Origin: Nepenthes gracilis
Taxonomy: Eukaryota > Streptophyta > Magnoliopsida > Caryophyllales > Nepenthaceae
Direction of reading: 5' to 3'
Length of the DNA: 64,000 bases
NCBI GenBank assembly: GCA_033239525.1
Contig: BSYO01000024.1
Coordinates: forward strand, 1,240,001 to 1,304,000
How positions within the stretch are numbered: position 1 is the first letter of the stretch; each line of letters opens with the position of its first letter. Positions 33,743 through 46,130 of the stretch are shown here, in pieces. The notes beneath the pieces were generated by a model. It worked only from the letters and a program-made list of their open reading frames with translations, was not told the origin of the DNA and ran no database searches. The position numbers were made by a program, and so were the translations under genes.

Positions 33743-34345
33743 CTAGTCGCCTCCCTCTGGATTCTTTAACACATTGGGCCATCTTAGGAACTCTTCGTCC
33801 CTGATCTGCCTCAGGATGTTGGGTGAGGAGTCGGTGAGAGCAAGTGGGCCCAAAGGCCCGTCTCCTTCAAGGACCATCCGTTCGGGCTCTTCTTGCCTGG
33901 ACAGCCCTTGGATCTTCAGTTGGGCGCTTGCCCTTCTTTTTCCTTCCACTGTTCTTGGGGGCAGGGGGTCTTCTCGTCCTCCCGGCTTACTTGTTTCACC
34001 GGTTTTGGGTCCGAAGACCGTTTTCCAGAGCCTTTTGAGCCCTTTCTTCATCGGGGCCTGGCTCATAGACTTCTTTCTGTTGAGGTAGTCCCTCAACTCG
34101 CCAGGAACCTGCGTCGCTTGTCGCCTATAGGGCGCTGCTGGACGTGGACTTTCGGGGCGCATGCCCCTGGGCTGCTCGTCCACCTTCTCTCGGAGGGTAC
34201 GGACGGCTCTTGAGAGGCTGTCCACCTTCTGTACTAGCTTGCGCACGCTAGTACCGAGGCCGCCGCTCATCCTGCCACCCGATGGGAGGCATCTGTCATA
34301 GCGCTCTTCTTCCTGGGTGGACGTACTGTCTTGTTTGCTCATCAT
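33743..34345 (-). CDS. Shortened gag of element 3 lacking the capsid
   Basis: An open 200-residue frame. The N-terminal part contains the KKSMSQAPMKKGLKRLWKTV-type basic region and DYLNRK motif of Tat gag linkers. It then passes in frame directly to SPNILRQIRDEEFLRWPNVLKNPEGGD, which in full-length gags lies after the capsid (compare element 2, ILMQIQEKKFFKWPRAPKN). It stops before the zinc knuckle. So the capsid and the knuckle are missing, but the joint is open. Whether it makes a protein is unknown; it could equally be kept as packaging or leader sequence. Confidence 0.65.
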   Translation of the reverse strand: MMSKQDSTSTQEEERYDRCLPSGGRMSGGLGTSVRKLVQKVDSLSRAVRTLREKVDEQPRGMRPESPRPAAPYRRQATQVPGELRDYLNRKKSMSQAPMKKGLKRLWKTVFGPKTGETSKPGGREDPLPPRTVEGKRRASAQLKIQGLSRQEEPERMVLEGDGPLGPLALTDSSPNILRQIRDEEFLRWPNVLKNPEGGD

Positions 34346-34400
34346 CTCCAGGGCGTTTGTTGTTCTGTGAGGGGGGAAGCTTTATAAGTCTTTTGTCAGG

Positions 34401-34418
34401 TTCCCACAGACGGTGCCA
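34401..34418 (-). other. Primer-binding site of element 3
   Basis: TGGCACCGTCTGTGGGAA on the minus strand, next to the 5' LTR. It is identical to the element 1 site except G to A at position 5. Confidence 0.75.
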
Positions 34419-34419
34419 A

Positions 34420-35488
34420 TGTTGCGTCTCAGATCCTCGGGGTCTAGTCGAATCCGTGGTTTCCAAGCAACACAAATGTTTGAGATTTAGGAATGTAGAG
34501 AGAAAGAGATTAAGATCGAATTTTTACGTGGAAAGCCTTCCTCTGAACGAGGAGGAAAACCCACGAGGCTCTCGGCCTTTAGAAATGCTTCACTATCAAT
34601 ATGGAAGTCTTTACAAAGTACAAGCTTTAGGATCCATTCCTTTCTTGTCTCTTGTTTTGTACTTCTTCCCTAGGGGGTTTTGCTCGCTGGGAGGCTTTAT
34701 TACTCTCGTTGGGAAGCTTTGTCACTCTTTTTATTCCGTCTCACTGGGTAGAGAGGGATTAAGTGGCCGAAAGAGAGTGGGGCTCTTTCCTTCTTCTGGA
34801 ATAAGTTAAGGGAGAGAAAATCCGGTCTTTTGGAAAGGGACTTTACTGGGTACTTATAGGAAAAATCATGCCGTTGAGGAGAAGACACGTGGCAGCCCTC
34901 GAATGGCCGAGAAGCGGTGCAATGTCTCAATGGCCTCATTTAATGCTGCTGACGTGCGAGGGATGGCATGCGGCTGGCGCCGATGGTATGTCTAGGCGTG
35001 TCAGGCATGCGCGGTCTAGGCGTCAGTCTAGGCGTCAGTCTTGATTTGACCAGACGTATCCTGTTTAGACGGTGACTGACAGTGGTTGCAGGTTTTCTTC
35101 GGAATCGGCGAAGTTGTTTAGTTGGCATCCTCTGCCAAGCCTAGGGCAGTCCTCGTCCTTGGGTGGAGCTTCTTGTGAGCTCGCGAACTCGTAAGAAAAG
35201 GCAGCTCTCGGAGGATCCTCTGGGGAAAGTCCTGGAGTTTCTTCTTAACTTCTTGGACGGTTCTGAGACTCGGCAGAACTTCTAGGATTTTCGGTCTTTT
35301 TTCTGTCCGTGTATTTGGATGTCGTTAGTGATGTCCTCGAGCTTCCTTATGGGCGGACGGGGCCTTTTGGGCTTCTGCTGTGGGCCTCTCTGGCTGTCCA
35401 GCCTTTCTGGCTCATGGGCGCCTTTTCGGGCCTTCCGCGTGGGCTCTTTGGGCCGTGTTTCTATGGGCCCTTATATTGGGGCCCAACA
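34420..35488 (-). repeat. 5' LTR of element 3 (long)
   Basis: 1069 bp, from tgttgcg to cccaaca (an inverted TGTTG...CAACA end). The inner half matches the left LTR; the outer part (about 34957-35488) is present only here. It contains a short internal repeat of (t)ctaggcgt(c/g) words at about 34991-35037. Confidence 0.85.
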
Positions 35489-35493
35489 GTAAC

Positions 35494-38400
35494 TATCAAC
35501 TTATTTAATCTAAAAAAGTTACTATATAATATTAGAATGTTTTCTAGAGAGTGGCCCTAATTAGAAGAAGTAGAAATAGGGATATTTGGGATGCCTTATA
35601 ATTTTAATATTTTAGAACAATTATCACTGTATATATATATATATATATATATGATATAATCGATATAAAAGTATTAAAATAATTCTTTTATATCCCTTTA
35701 CTATTAAAATTATAAAAATTATATGCAATAAATAATAAATAAGTTATAAAATAATAATATTAACATATAGATTATAGACAAAAATTAATAAAAAATATAA
35801 TTATATTAGTATTATATTACCATTTCTATAAGAGTGAGAGAGTAAAAAGATAAGTTTGTGTTGGTAGAGAGAGGTATGGGTATTTATAATTTTTTATTTC
35901 ATTAATTATTTTTTATATAAAAAATGGCAACGGTCAAATTGCAACTAAAAAGCGCTAAATAATGGGCCTAATTTGGCACGGCACGAATTGTGTCACGAGC
36001 TGACTAACACACGACTTCGGACGAGCCAAGGAGATTGGCCATATATAATATAGTTAAGGTTTAAATTATTTATTAATAAGTGACTAACTTTAGTAAATGA
36101 CAATAATTGATGACACATATAATATAATTGGTTGGAGATATATTAAAATGATAAATATATGCATTTTTTAACTTTGATTTATATGAAATATATGCATTTT
36201 TAAGAAAAAATCTCAGTTATTTAAATTTATGGACTTAGGTCAAACTCAAAATTTATAACCTTACTTTACAAAGATCATATATTGTATAAGTCTAGACAAC
36301 CAATCACAAAAATCGACCCCATGATCATGGATTCGGCCATCTCCAAATTACTTTACCAAATGTGTTAACATAAATAATATTTCAAAATTCTAGAAATATA
36401 ATAGTGTAATCAATTACTCTTGCAAAAATCTCCCATTTTATAGTGCTAGAAATTGCTCTTTCAAACCACACACTTGATGGGATGAATTTATTATTATAGT
36501 GTAAAAAAATAATCAATTTCTCGACATTTAAGTGTACTTTTTATCAAATAATTAGCACGATGAGTCCAATAACAAAATGAGTAGAACTGAATCTAAATGT
36601 CTGAAACCGAATTATCAAAACAATTTAAGACCTCAAAGGATCCAAATTAGTAGAAAACGGGCCTAAAAACCACCTTATTTAAATAGGTGGATTATCAGAT
36701 GATGAAATTTAAAAAAAACACTTTTTCGAAAAAGATGAGTTTGTCAAAACTGAGCTCTTATAAGTTATAACAAAATAGCAAAATCAACCCCAACTGTTGA
36801 TCAAAGCCAACAAAATCACTGCCAACTGACATATCACGTCAATAACTAATAAAACATATCGTTGATAGGACCATGTAAATGGTACTTTGTTAAAGAACGG
36901 CCCAGTTATGCCATTAATTACTATCATAATTCGTGAAGTCCTCATTTAGAATGATTGTAAAAATCGGGTAAATATTCAATCAAGATAATGAATCGATGTG
37001 GATAATTAGCATTGAGTTGTTACTCAAAAATTACATTCAGCAAATTAGTAAGTATGAGGAAGGTCCCCAAAGTGTCTCATAAAAGGTGAAGGTCCCCAAA
37101 GTGTCTCATAAAAGGTCAAAAGCCGAAATAAAAAGCAAACCTTCCAGTAAAGAAAGTGACATTTTTAATTTTTACGACTTTACAATCATAAAGAATTTTA
37201 AAATGCTGATCTAAATACAGATCGCGCAACACTTAAACATGCATTTAAAGGTTTAGAGTATGCCTTTCAGATAATCATCTCTCTACAGATAATATTTTCA
37301 GATCAGATCTTATTATTCATATGCCTTTCTTCCCATTTCTCTATTTCCTCGGCTTCTTATTTGTATAGAGTAATACTGACTTAAATATTAAATGATAAAT
37401 TTAAGAGTAAGTTACGCGACTTTGAGTTCTTATTTTAGTTTTCGGTATGTTGAATCTAAGCGAGCACATTTAAGAGTCTATTTCAGATCTGTCAGGTTAA
37501 ATTTTACTTCATGATTTATATCGTAACTATAATAATAGTAAGTTTATCAATAAAAATAAATTTAAATTATATAAAATTATAATATTTAATTATTTTAATA
37601 TATTACTGAATAGGTTCACGTCAGAGCTGACAAACAATGGACCACCGACTATCATTAGATCCAAAACAATGGGCTGAGGGTTTTGTTGAATAACCCCCTT
37701 TTCGTACGGAGCGATTCTCAAAAGACAAAAGAAAATGCTAGCAATTTTTTAAGCAATACTATTTTCAATTTTTTTAAAAAAATTAAACATCCTTCTACTA
37801 TTTTTTTTCTATTTTTTAAAAAATATTTTCCCATTTCTTCAATATTTTTAATATATACAATATATATTTTTATTTTTATTTTTTATAATGATTTTATAAG
37901 TGTTAAATAGGTTAACACTGTATATTTTTTCAAACCTTCTGCTTATAAACATACTGTACTAGACACAGTCCATAATTTTAAAATTTTTACCCAATATGAA
38001 ACATAGCCTGTAACATAATAGGCTAGACTTTTCTCTTCTCTCACTGTGTGGCGCTTCTCGTGGAAAAATTTTTAGAATTCTTAACCTTAAAATTGCTTCA
38101 CATAATTTTATAAACCCCAGACGCGCTCAAGCACCTATCAAGCCCAAGTCTCTAAAATGAAGTTTGAGTGCCGATTGAGTGTAAATATACTAGAATTTAC
38201 ACCTAAGATGCACATTCAAAGCTGCTCTGGCGCCCACATTTTGAAATTTCTGCCTCTTCACCGCTCAAATGAGCCTTGAGCGCCCGACTCAACCCCTACC
38301 TCCTGGCCGCTCGTCGTACACACAAAAACTCCAATCCTTGTACGAACCTTGCACGATCTTTTAATAACGTTTCGTTTGTTGGGACACTCATAAGGAAGTG

Positions 38401-38930
38401 ACCAAAAAATCTAACACTTCATAGGTCGTATTATCCCATAAAATAACACGATTCGTATATTAAAAAATAAAAATTATATCTATTAAAAATAAAATTATTT
38501 TCAGTCTTTTCTGCTTTTTTTACTCTTCTTTTATATTCCAAACAAATCGTGCTTAGCACAAATTTACGCAGCCAGCGGGTAAAACGTGAGAAAGCAAAAT
38601 TATCAGGGTCAGCAGTACACATCAGACACCACTCATGGCTGTCGCCAATTTATGAATTTGACATAATTTTATCGAAAATAGTGAATTTTAGTACTTAATT
38701 TTTTAAATGAATTTATTTAATAAAAAATTTAAATATTATATTATTTTTTAAATAAAAATTGCAAGTAAATTTTATATAATTTTATATTTACTCGTTAAAT
38801 TCACTAAATAGGGAAACAAATTCAAATTAATTATGGATAGAATATTATTAAAAAAAAAACTTCTTACTTGTGATCTCGCTTTCATTCTCTCTCTTTAAAT
38901 TTAGAATTTTTCTTCCCTATCTCCTCGTCA
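35494..38930. other. AT-rich intergenic region
   Basis: No gene is supported. It contains a (TA)n run at about 35630-35651 and a 30 bp tandem duplication (gaaggtccccaaagtgtctc) at about 37058-37118. The open frame at 37683-37910 is AT-driven. A more GC-rich patch at about 38040-38350 is unassigned. Confidence 0.5.
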
Positions 38931-38990
38931 TGTTCGCCTGTCTATTAGCTCTGCAAAATCTATGGAACCCTCTCTTTCTCCCTCTTTATA

Positions 38991-39138
38991 AACCTGTAAA
39001 TTTCATCGAAGAATTTGATCCTTCAATTCAAGTTCTTCACCTTTGATTGCCGTGTCTCTTTCTCTCTCTTTCTGAACCTGTAAATTTCATCGTAGAATTT
39101 GACCCTTTTACTCAAGTTCTTCACCTTTGATTGCCGTG
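38991..39138 (+). repeat. 84 bp-period tandem duplication in the ACHT leader
   Basis: Two copies, 38991-39054 and 39075-39138, running from aacctgtaaatttcatcg to ttgattgccgtg with a few differences, separated by a (CT)-rich run. They lie in the presumed 5' UTR or promoter, 290-430 bp before the start codon. Confidence 0.85.
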
Positions 39139-39424
39139 GGCTCTTCATGGTTCTCTCTGTGGTTTCTTGAAGTCCGAAAGATTCTCAAAACCTCTTCTTC
39201 TCTCTGTTTCCCCCGGGAAACATTCGGAAAAAAAGGACTCATTTTTCGTCAATACTGGCACTTTTTTGTTCAAAATTTGAAGTCGGTCGTCGCTATCTCA
39301 GTTATTTAGGGTTTCTTGACCTTGAAATCGACTCGGTTGATTTGGGATTTTAGTTGGTTAGTTATTTTTCTTCAATGCGATAGGGTTTCTGTAATAACCC
39401 TTGTCACTGAGGATTTGCGAGCTC

Positions 39425-40640
39425 ATGGCTTGTTCATTAAAAATCGGTATTTTTCTTTCTGAGTCTACCCAGTCCAAGGCCATTCAAAATTTGGCGCTTT
39501 CTCACTGTTTCGGTTATCTCCAATTCTCGGACCCCAAATCCAAAAATTTCCCAGTTTTGCGTTGTAATTTCTTGGGACAATCTCTTGTTGTCCCAGGTCA
39601 GAGCAGTTTAGCAACTTGCAAATTCAAATCTCCAAATAATTTCTTTGTTCATGTATGTCAAATAATCTGATTTCTTTCTTTTTCTTTTCATTTTGTCTCT
39701 GAAAAACCTAATTTTTTGGAGTTCATGGCTTCCAGGCACAATCGTCGATTCGTGTGAGCGGAACACTGCGGTGGTGGGAGAAGACCATGAAGTCAAACAT
39801 GGTAAAGATAAGTTCAGCGCAGGAATTTGTCGACTCGTTGAAGAATGCTGGAGATAAGCTTGTTATTGTTGATTTCTACTCACCTGGTTGTGGTGGTTGC
39901 AGAGCTCTTCATCCCAAGGTGACTCTTTTCTCTTCGCCACTCCCCCCTTCCCCCCCCTCCCCCCAAAATAAATAAATAAATAAATAATTCCATTCTTCAT
40001 GAAATTCCTATTTAAATTTCTGAATTATATTTCAAATTTAAGTTGAATCTTTTTTTTTTTCTGATAAATTTGATTGTTGGGTCAGATCTGTCAGCTGGCT
40101 GAATCAAACCCGGATGCCATTTTCTTCAAAATCAACTATGAAGAACTGAAACCAATGTGTCATGCTCTGCACATTCGTGTTCTTCCTTTCTTTAGGTTCT
40201 ACAGAGGAGCAGAGGGTCGTTTATGCAGCTTCAGCTGTACAGTAGCAACGGTAAGAACTCCGATCGATTTTCAGCTTCACAATCTGTTGGGTTTTTGATG
40301 ATTTAAACATTTCTAAGAGAAATTTTAATGGGGTTTTGATATTTTGATTTCTAAGAGAGAAATTTTTATGGGATTTCAGATTAAGAAATTCAAAGATGCA
40401 TTGGCAAGGTACAGTACAGAAAGATGCAGTCTTGGCTCAGCAAAGGGCCTTGATGAATCTGAACTGCTAAAATTGGCCTCAATTGGTGAGATTTCTGAGA
40501 ATTCTCCATCGACTTCTCTCAGTGAGGATGAGAAAAGTGAAGGTTTGGTGATGAAAAGCTTTGAGATCTCTAGTCCTTTGGGCAGAACAGTGGATAAATC
40601 TGAAGCCAAAGAAGAAGAAAATGCAGTGTTGGTTGCTTAA
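39425..40640 (+). CDS. ACHT: Chloroplast thioredoxin-like protein, Lilium-type/ACHT
   Basis: Four exons: 39425-39652, 39736-39918, 40086-40250 and 40380-40640, all phase 0 with GT-AG introns, giving 278 residues. Residues 1 to about 76 (exon 1) are a Ser-rich transit peptide. Exons 2-3 form the thioredoxin fold: IVDFYSPGCGGCRALHPK with the redox pair Cys128-Cys131 (CGGC instead of the usual CGPC), the ICQLAESNPD helix, and a cis-Pro near residue 171 (RVLPFFRFYRG). Exon 4 has IKKFKDALARYSTERCSLG and an acidic tail. The CGGC site, extra cysteines and the CSFSC stretch are those of the atypical Cys/His-rich thioredoxins (ACHT4/5, Lilium-type 1). These are plastid proteins with a more oxidising redox potential that pass oxidation signals to targets such as peroxiredoxins. 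An upstream in-frame TTG at 39401 was not used. No sign of decay. Confidence 0.88.
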
Positions 40641-41700
40641 ATTCAGAGATTGTTATTATGAAGGGAACAAAGTAGCTCCAATTTTCTAGGTTGGGATTTT
40701 TTTTTTTTTTTGGATTTGGATGTAAATTGTTGTCAGTTATTGGGTTTTGTTGGATAAGGGGGTTCTGATTTTTAGTGAACTTTGTCAATTATTATTATTA
40801 TTTTTTGTCCACTTGGATTATGTATGTTGGATGATCATGATCTGACAAGATATTTGAATGCAGATCCGTTCTGATTATTTGTACTAATCTTGTTTTTAGA
40901 TTTTGTGCATCCTTATAATTCATTATTATCCCTTTATACAATTTTTTTTAAAAATTAAAAAAAATAATAATCTAATTTAATAACTTTAAAATAATATTTA
41001 TGAAACCTGAAGTAAGATTATTTTTTTAATTTTATTTTTTTATAAATATAATGTTAAGTTTGTTAAAATAGACAAATATGGATTCAATTTTTTTTAAAAA
41101 AAATTTCTAACAAATTATAGGGGGGTTGTGTAATAATGTCATATATAAATTATTCTTACTTTTTATAGAATGTGCATTGCCTTAAAAATATTAAACAATA
41201 ATGAACATTTATAATAACATTTATAATTTTTGATATGTTCTAAATTATTTTTTTAATATATTATGGTTTTATTTTTTATTCAAACTAAATTTTTAATTTT
41301 GTATTTTAAAAAAAATTAAATCAAACTAAATTAAATTAAATCACACACTCATATATGCATATATGTATATATAATAAATTTGACTTTCTATTGTTATTAA
41401 CAAGTGTTGATCTATTTATACTGTAATTTTAAATCAAAATTTGATACAAATGATTAAATTTTTAATCCAACCAAAATAAATTAGATCCTCTATTTGTTGT
41501 TGGCATTGGACACGATTCAAGTAAATTGAAATAATATGAGAAGAGCTTTTATTAATGCTGCACAGTTTAAAGAATTTACGTATCGTTTGAATTGATATAA
41601 AAAAATACATATAAATAATAAATAATTCACTATAATTACATAACTTGAGTAAAATTTTGTGAAAACTCTAAACCAAGGCCCAATAATATTTTTAATGGGT
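40641..41700. other. 3' flank of ACHT, AT-rich
   Basis: Holds the 3' UTR (T-rich, a poly-T run at about 40700) and AT-rich spacer. The minus-strand open frames from 41517 to 42017 show no domain and overlap LTR-like sequence; they are not supported. Confidence 0.5.
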
Positions 41701-42580
41701 TTTGTGATCTTATGAGCTGGCCTAAAATTAAGCCTATCTGTCGATGTGTCTGGGGTATTGAAGCCCAACAAGATGCCATAAGGTGCAAAGCACATAAGAC
41801 ACCACGACAGGCCCAACCGTAGCATAGCACATATTGGTAGGTAGAGAGAGGCATTGAGTAGGTTTAGCAGATAGCCCAATATGGTTGGCCAATCACGGCG
41901 CAGGAAGCCCTTCAGCTTAGCAGGCAACAACCTGATCAGAGCAGCGTGTACATAAAGGAGGCACCTGCCATAGCTATTGAAGCAACCTAGCAAATGTTTT
42001 GAAAAAATCGCCCACAATCACGTGACTGTCTCCAAAAGGACAATTGTCATTATCGATGATCGAAATCACTTGCACAACCTGACAACTCCTCACATAGCAG
42101 CTGTCATCAGCCTTGGAGCCTAAGCAAGGCTGAACTGGCACTAACATTTATAAATGCCCCTTCACCCTTGGTGGAGAAGAGAGAATGATCCTTATCCTCA
42201 ATTACCCAAAAAGAACAAAAAGCTCTCTCCCGCTTTCGAAGCCACAGATTCACAAGGGAACTCTCTCTCTTTCAAAGCTGCTTCTTGTCGAGCACAATCT
42301 CCGGAACCAAGACATCCGCCATCACTCTCAATCCCCTGACTCGTACATTGTTACACATCGCATCATTCATATTTCTCTTCTTGTAAAAAGATTTATAATT
42401 TGAGCATTTGAGAATATATTTGAGAGTAAATCTCACCAATTCTCTGATATATTATTTGTACGTTGTGTTGCGTAGAATTTAGGTTGTTAAAAATAAAAAC
42501 TGAACCTACTTTAGTCCAACCCACTATGGATGATCAAGATATTCTATAATTCTTATAATAATTCGGATCTAGAGACGTAT
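41700..42580 (+). repeat. LTR relic 1 (probable solo LTR)
   Basis: The right part has the order seen in the R/U5 of plant gypsy LTRs: a (g)taaaaagattta run, tttgagcatttgaga, a T-rich stretch, gttgcgtagaa, then about 115 bp to an end reading cgtatca. The same order recurs at about 53430-53590 and 55870-56090. No primer site or coding sequence follows, so it looks solo. The left edge is approximate. Confidence 0.45.
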
Positions 42581-42599
42581 CAATTCCTTTGATAGAGTC

Positions 42600-45500
42600 G
42601 AAATAAAATATTAATATGCTTATATATTATAGCATATTAATAAGGTCAATTACCACTATTCATATGGACAGATGATGGGCTTTTTTTGAACCTTTGTGTG
42701 GTAAGAAAATAACTCAAAGCTGATATCTTAACATTTGCAGAATTTTAAAAAAATTGAAAGAAATTTTGAACAAAGTATAAAGATGAAAAGGGGTCCAAAT
42801 CATAATTTTAGAAACCTAGGCAGAGCTTTTCAAAATACCAAAAAATGAGTTGAAGGTGGCTATACATATAAGCCGAATACAAGACAAAATACAATATCAT
42901 GGTGTGAAACAAAAAATGGTAAATCTGAAATTGATATAAAAAGAATTTCTAAATTTAAGCAACAAAGTAGAAGAGATGGGAGTTTAGAATGTAATTGCCA
43001 TAATTGATTTCACATAATTTTTATCAAAATTGCATTCATTCTTTCTTCATCTCTTTCACTTTCACTTCTTTTAGAATTTCAAATTAAAATAACCCAAACC
43101 TCCTTATATAAATTTATTATGTTATGGATCATTTCCTTGTGAATCCCATACCTATTTGATGCATCACTTGGTAGAACGCATAAGGATACACGTACTTTAA
43201 TCTAATCTAAAAAAAATTATCGAGTAATGAACGACAGGTGTCTGATACGCACATGTGCTCCAAATTTCGTATACAATTAGCTGTCTTTAGAGTTTGTCCA
43301 TTCAATTCTATAGATGCTGCCTTTTAGCATGGCAAGCTTGCCTTCTTTCAATAGATAAATATTTCATGTTCCTTGCTCACCAATTAAAGTTAACATGTCA
43401 CTTTAGCTATCATGAACTCTCCGTCCTCGGAACACTGTTTTACCGTGTGCTTGTGTTAGCACATCCGAAACTTTGTAATTGTTTAGCCATAAGATGGGTC
43501 GCTAAGTGGCCGACATTCAGAGAGTCGATCCCATGTACATGGGTACTCCGGCCGGTGGGACTATTCGTTTTTGCCCAATGTGTCATGGAACGCAACAACT
43601 CGATATTATTTTTGGATTGGATTAGATATATATAATTATCGACATTAAGAGAAATTAGGTAATCTTCCCACTAATGCACCTCACAAGTTGTCTCCACAGT
43701 CAACCAGAAAAGAAAATATCACGATCTTTTGATATTAAAAATAAATATTTAATCATTTTCAGAGTCCAAATATCTTCGAACATTGATTTCGTTAAGCAAC
43801 GATTGCCAATCAGTAATTTCAAATTCAAGGATTTGAAACCATTTTATGCATAAATATGTGATTTGTGTGCGAGTGATATCTTATCCACATAATCATACAC
43901 TTCACACCACACTGAAGTTAGGAGGTTAAAGGGCTCAATGAGTTTTCCAAAGTAGAATACCATCAATCAAGTCAATAAAGGATTTAGATAATCTCCAAGA
44001 CAAGGTCAAAAAGTTAATGCCTGAAATGAGCTCGATAAGACGCTGGTATGCGTATATAATAACGCCTGATGTATGTCAGATAGTTATACATGGGTCCTTC
44101 ATTCAATTTTGTCATTTGACACTCAAAAAGAGAGTGAAGAGAGAAAGAGAGAAAGAGAAAGAAGAAAGAGAAAGATGAAGAAAGAGAATAAAAAATGAAG
44201 AGATTTTGGAATTGTTTCATATCAAATCTGCTATATCTAAAATTTAAAGTAAGTGTTTTTCATCCCAATTTTTAGTCTATTATGTAAATCGTTTGATTTT
44301 TCTTATGATTCATATTTTTATGTACATGTATGTCATAATTTTTACTTACAGTTTAAATATTGTTATATATATTTCATCGAATATTTTAAAATTTTATTTG
44401 ATTTTATTAAATATTTTAAAATTTTATTTAATTTTACTGAACAGTTAAATACTTTAATGAATTATATTCATATATTAAAGTATTGAAAAAAGCAATTCAT
44501 AAAATAGTTTTATATTTAACCTTACATATAATGTTCATGTAAGTATTTGGTAAAAACTCTATTTTATTATTTGATCTAAGTTTATACTTTTTCTAGATTA
44601 TGGAAAGATTTTATATATTTGTTATAGAGTTATTCGTTTGTGATTTAAGAATAATTATAGGAAATCAACGGCATATATTTAAACATATTCTATTATATTA
44701 GACGCATTTAAAACGTATCTATCATTCTTAACAGAAAAAATGATATTTAATTTCATCTGTAGAAAGAAAAATATAAATGACCCGCCCACAGGTATTGAAT
44801 AGCAGTGTATCGATCTATGACTACTGATAATATGAGTAACCTATTCTTCAAAACTATCCTTTTGAGTAGTTAATGTGCAAAGTATCAATATTTAGTTTTT
44901 ATAATTTGATTTGTATCATATTTTATATTTTAAAATGTTTTGGCTTTCTAAGTTTTACAAATTATGATATGATACTTTAAATTACTGATGCAATATACAT
45001 TTTGGTATCATGATATTTTTGTAATATTAATATGATTTGAATATTTGTATACGTACCAAAATATTTATGCAAAATCATGATTTGAAATATATTTAATGAG
45101 AAGTTTAACATATCAGATTCAGTATGTGTTTTATGGCTTATTCGTTCTTCATTTTGTTTTGATTACATGTATTTGTATATCGTATATATATAATTATTGA
45201 GCATTAAACTCATAGTTTGTAATTTTTTTAACTCTTCTAAATTAGCAGGTTGTGAATATTTGTTTGACGTGATAAAGATTTTATTTAGTTGTGTTTGTTA
45301 TATTAAAAATTGCTTAGAATTTACGTACTGAAATTATATATATTTTGAAATTCTACAATTTACAATTTGATATTATAACTTGTTGTAAACGGATGTTTTA
45401 TACGGCTTTATTTTGTGATATATTATACATTTGGTCTGATATTTTTTCTCATACAGATATTTAGGATTGAGCCGCTACTTATTTTTGGCCAAATCCCGTG

Positions 45501-46130
45501 TTCATTGCTAACTTATTTTTGGTCATGGTGCTTTTGGTATTTATATGAAATGACCCTACATGAATAATTATCATTATTAACATCATTATTATTATCTACT
45601 CGTATCGAGATTATAATAAATTATTAAAATAAATAAATAATTATTAATTTTATAAAGCTATATAAAAAAATTAAAAATCAAATTTAAAATAATAAAATAA
45701 TAATTACTAAAATATTAGATCACATAAAATTTAAAAGATTGACAATTTTGATAAATAAATAAATAAATAAATAAATATATGTGGTTACAGTGATTATTAG
45801 ATTTTTTTAACAAATGAGTATTATATTAATTATCTATTTAATTTTAAAAGATGTGACTGATCTGATTGAGGGGGTCGCTATGCGCACGTTGCAGCCACTA
45901 TCTTTTTATGAGTAAGATTGATATGCAACGAATAGAAATTAATTTTAAAAAATATTAAAAATGTATAAAAATAATAGTTTTTTTTTATTTTTTATAATAT
46001 TAGTATTTATGTATTTTAATATTTTTAAAAAATAAATAGAAATACTTATATAATTATTATATTTATATATTAAATATCAACTATTAAATTTTCATCAAAT
46101 ATTAATCATCTCTCTCCTTTCCCAGCTAAC
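42600..46130. other. AT-rich intergenic region
   Basis: No gene is supported. The 113-residue frame at 43294-43635 has no domain I know. There is a purine (GA-rich) run at about 44127-44195 and an (AAAT)n run at about 45750-45776. Confidence 0.5.

Larger units (their letters stand above)
29456..35493 (-). mobile_element. Complete non-autonomous Tat-derived element 3 with GTAAC target duplication
   Basis: LTR-bounded (29461-35488) and flanked by identical 5 bp GTAAC copies at 29456-29460 and 35489-35493, so the whole element is present. Minus-strand order: 5' LTR (34420-35488), primer site, a shortened gag (34345-33743), a GC-rich stretch, a minisatellite, then an aORF on + (30501-32611) and the 3' LTR (29461 to about 29990). 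No protease, RT, RNase H or integrase is present. It would depend on enzymes of a fuller element. Confidence 0.85.

Noticed and set aside
35630..35651. (TA)n run after element 3
   Set aside because: An ordinary microsatellite in AT-rich sequence.
39942..39995. C-run followed by (AAAT)n in the second intron of the ACHT gene
   Set aside because: A simple-sequence tract inside a normal intron; noted but not unusual.
41517..42017. A 166-codon minus-strand frame
   Set aside because: Composition is Leu/Phe-rich without a recognisable membrane-protein pattern, and it overlaps LTR-like sequence with no splice or promoter support.
43294..43635. A 113-codon plus-strand frame with moderate GC content
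   Set aside because: No motif recognised and no supporting gene structure; probably part of an old repeat.
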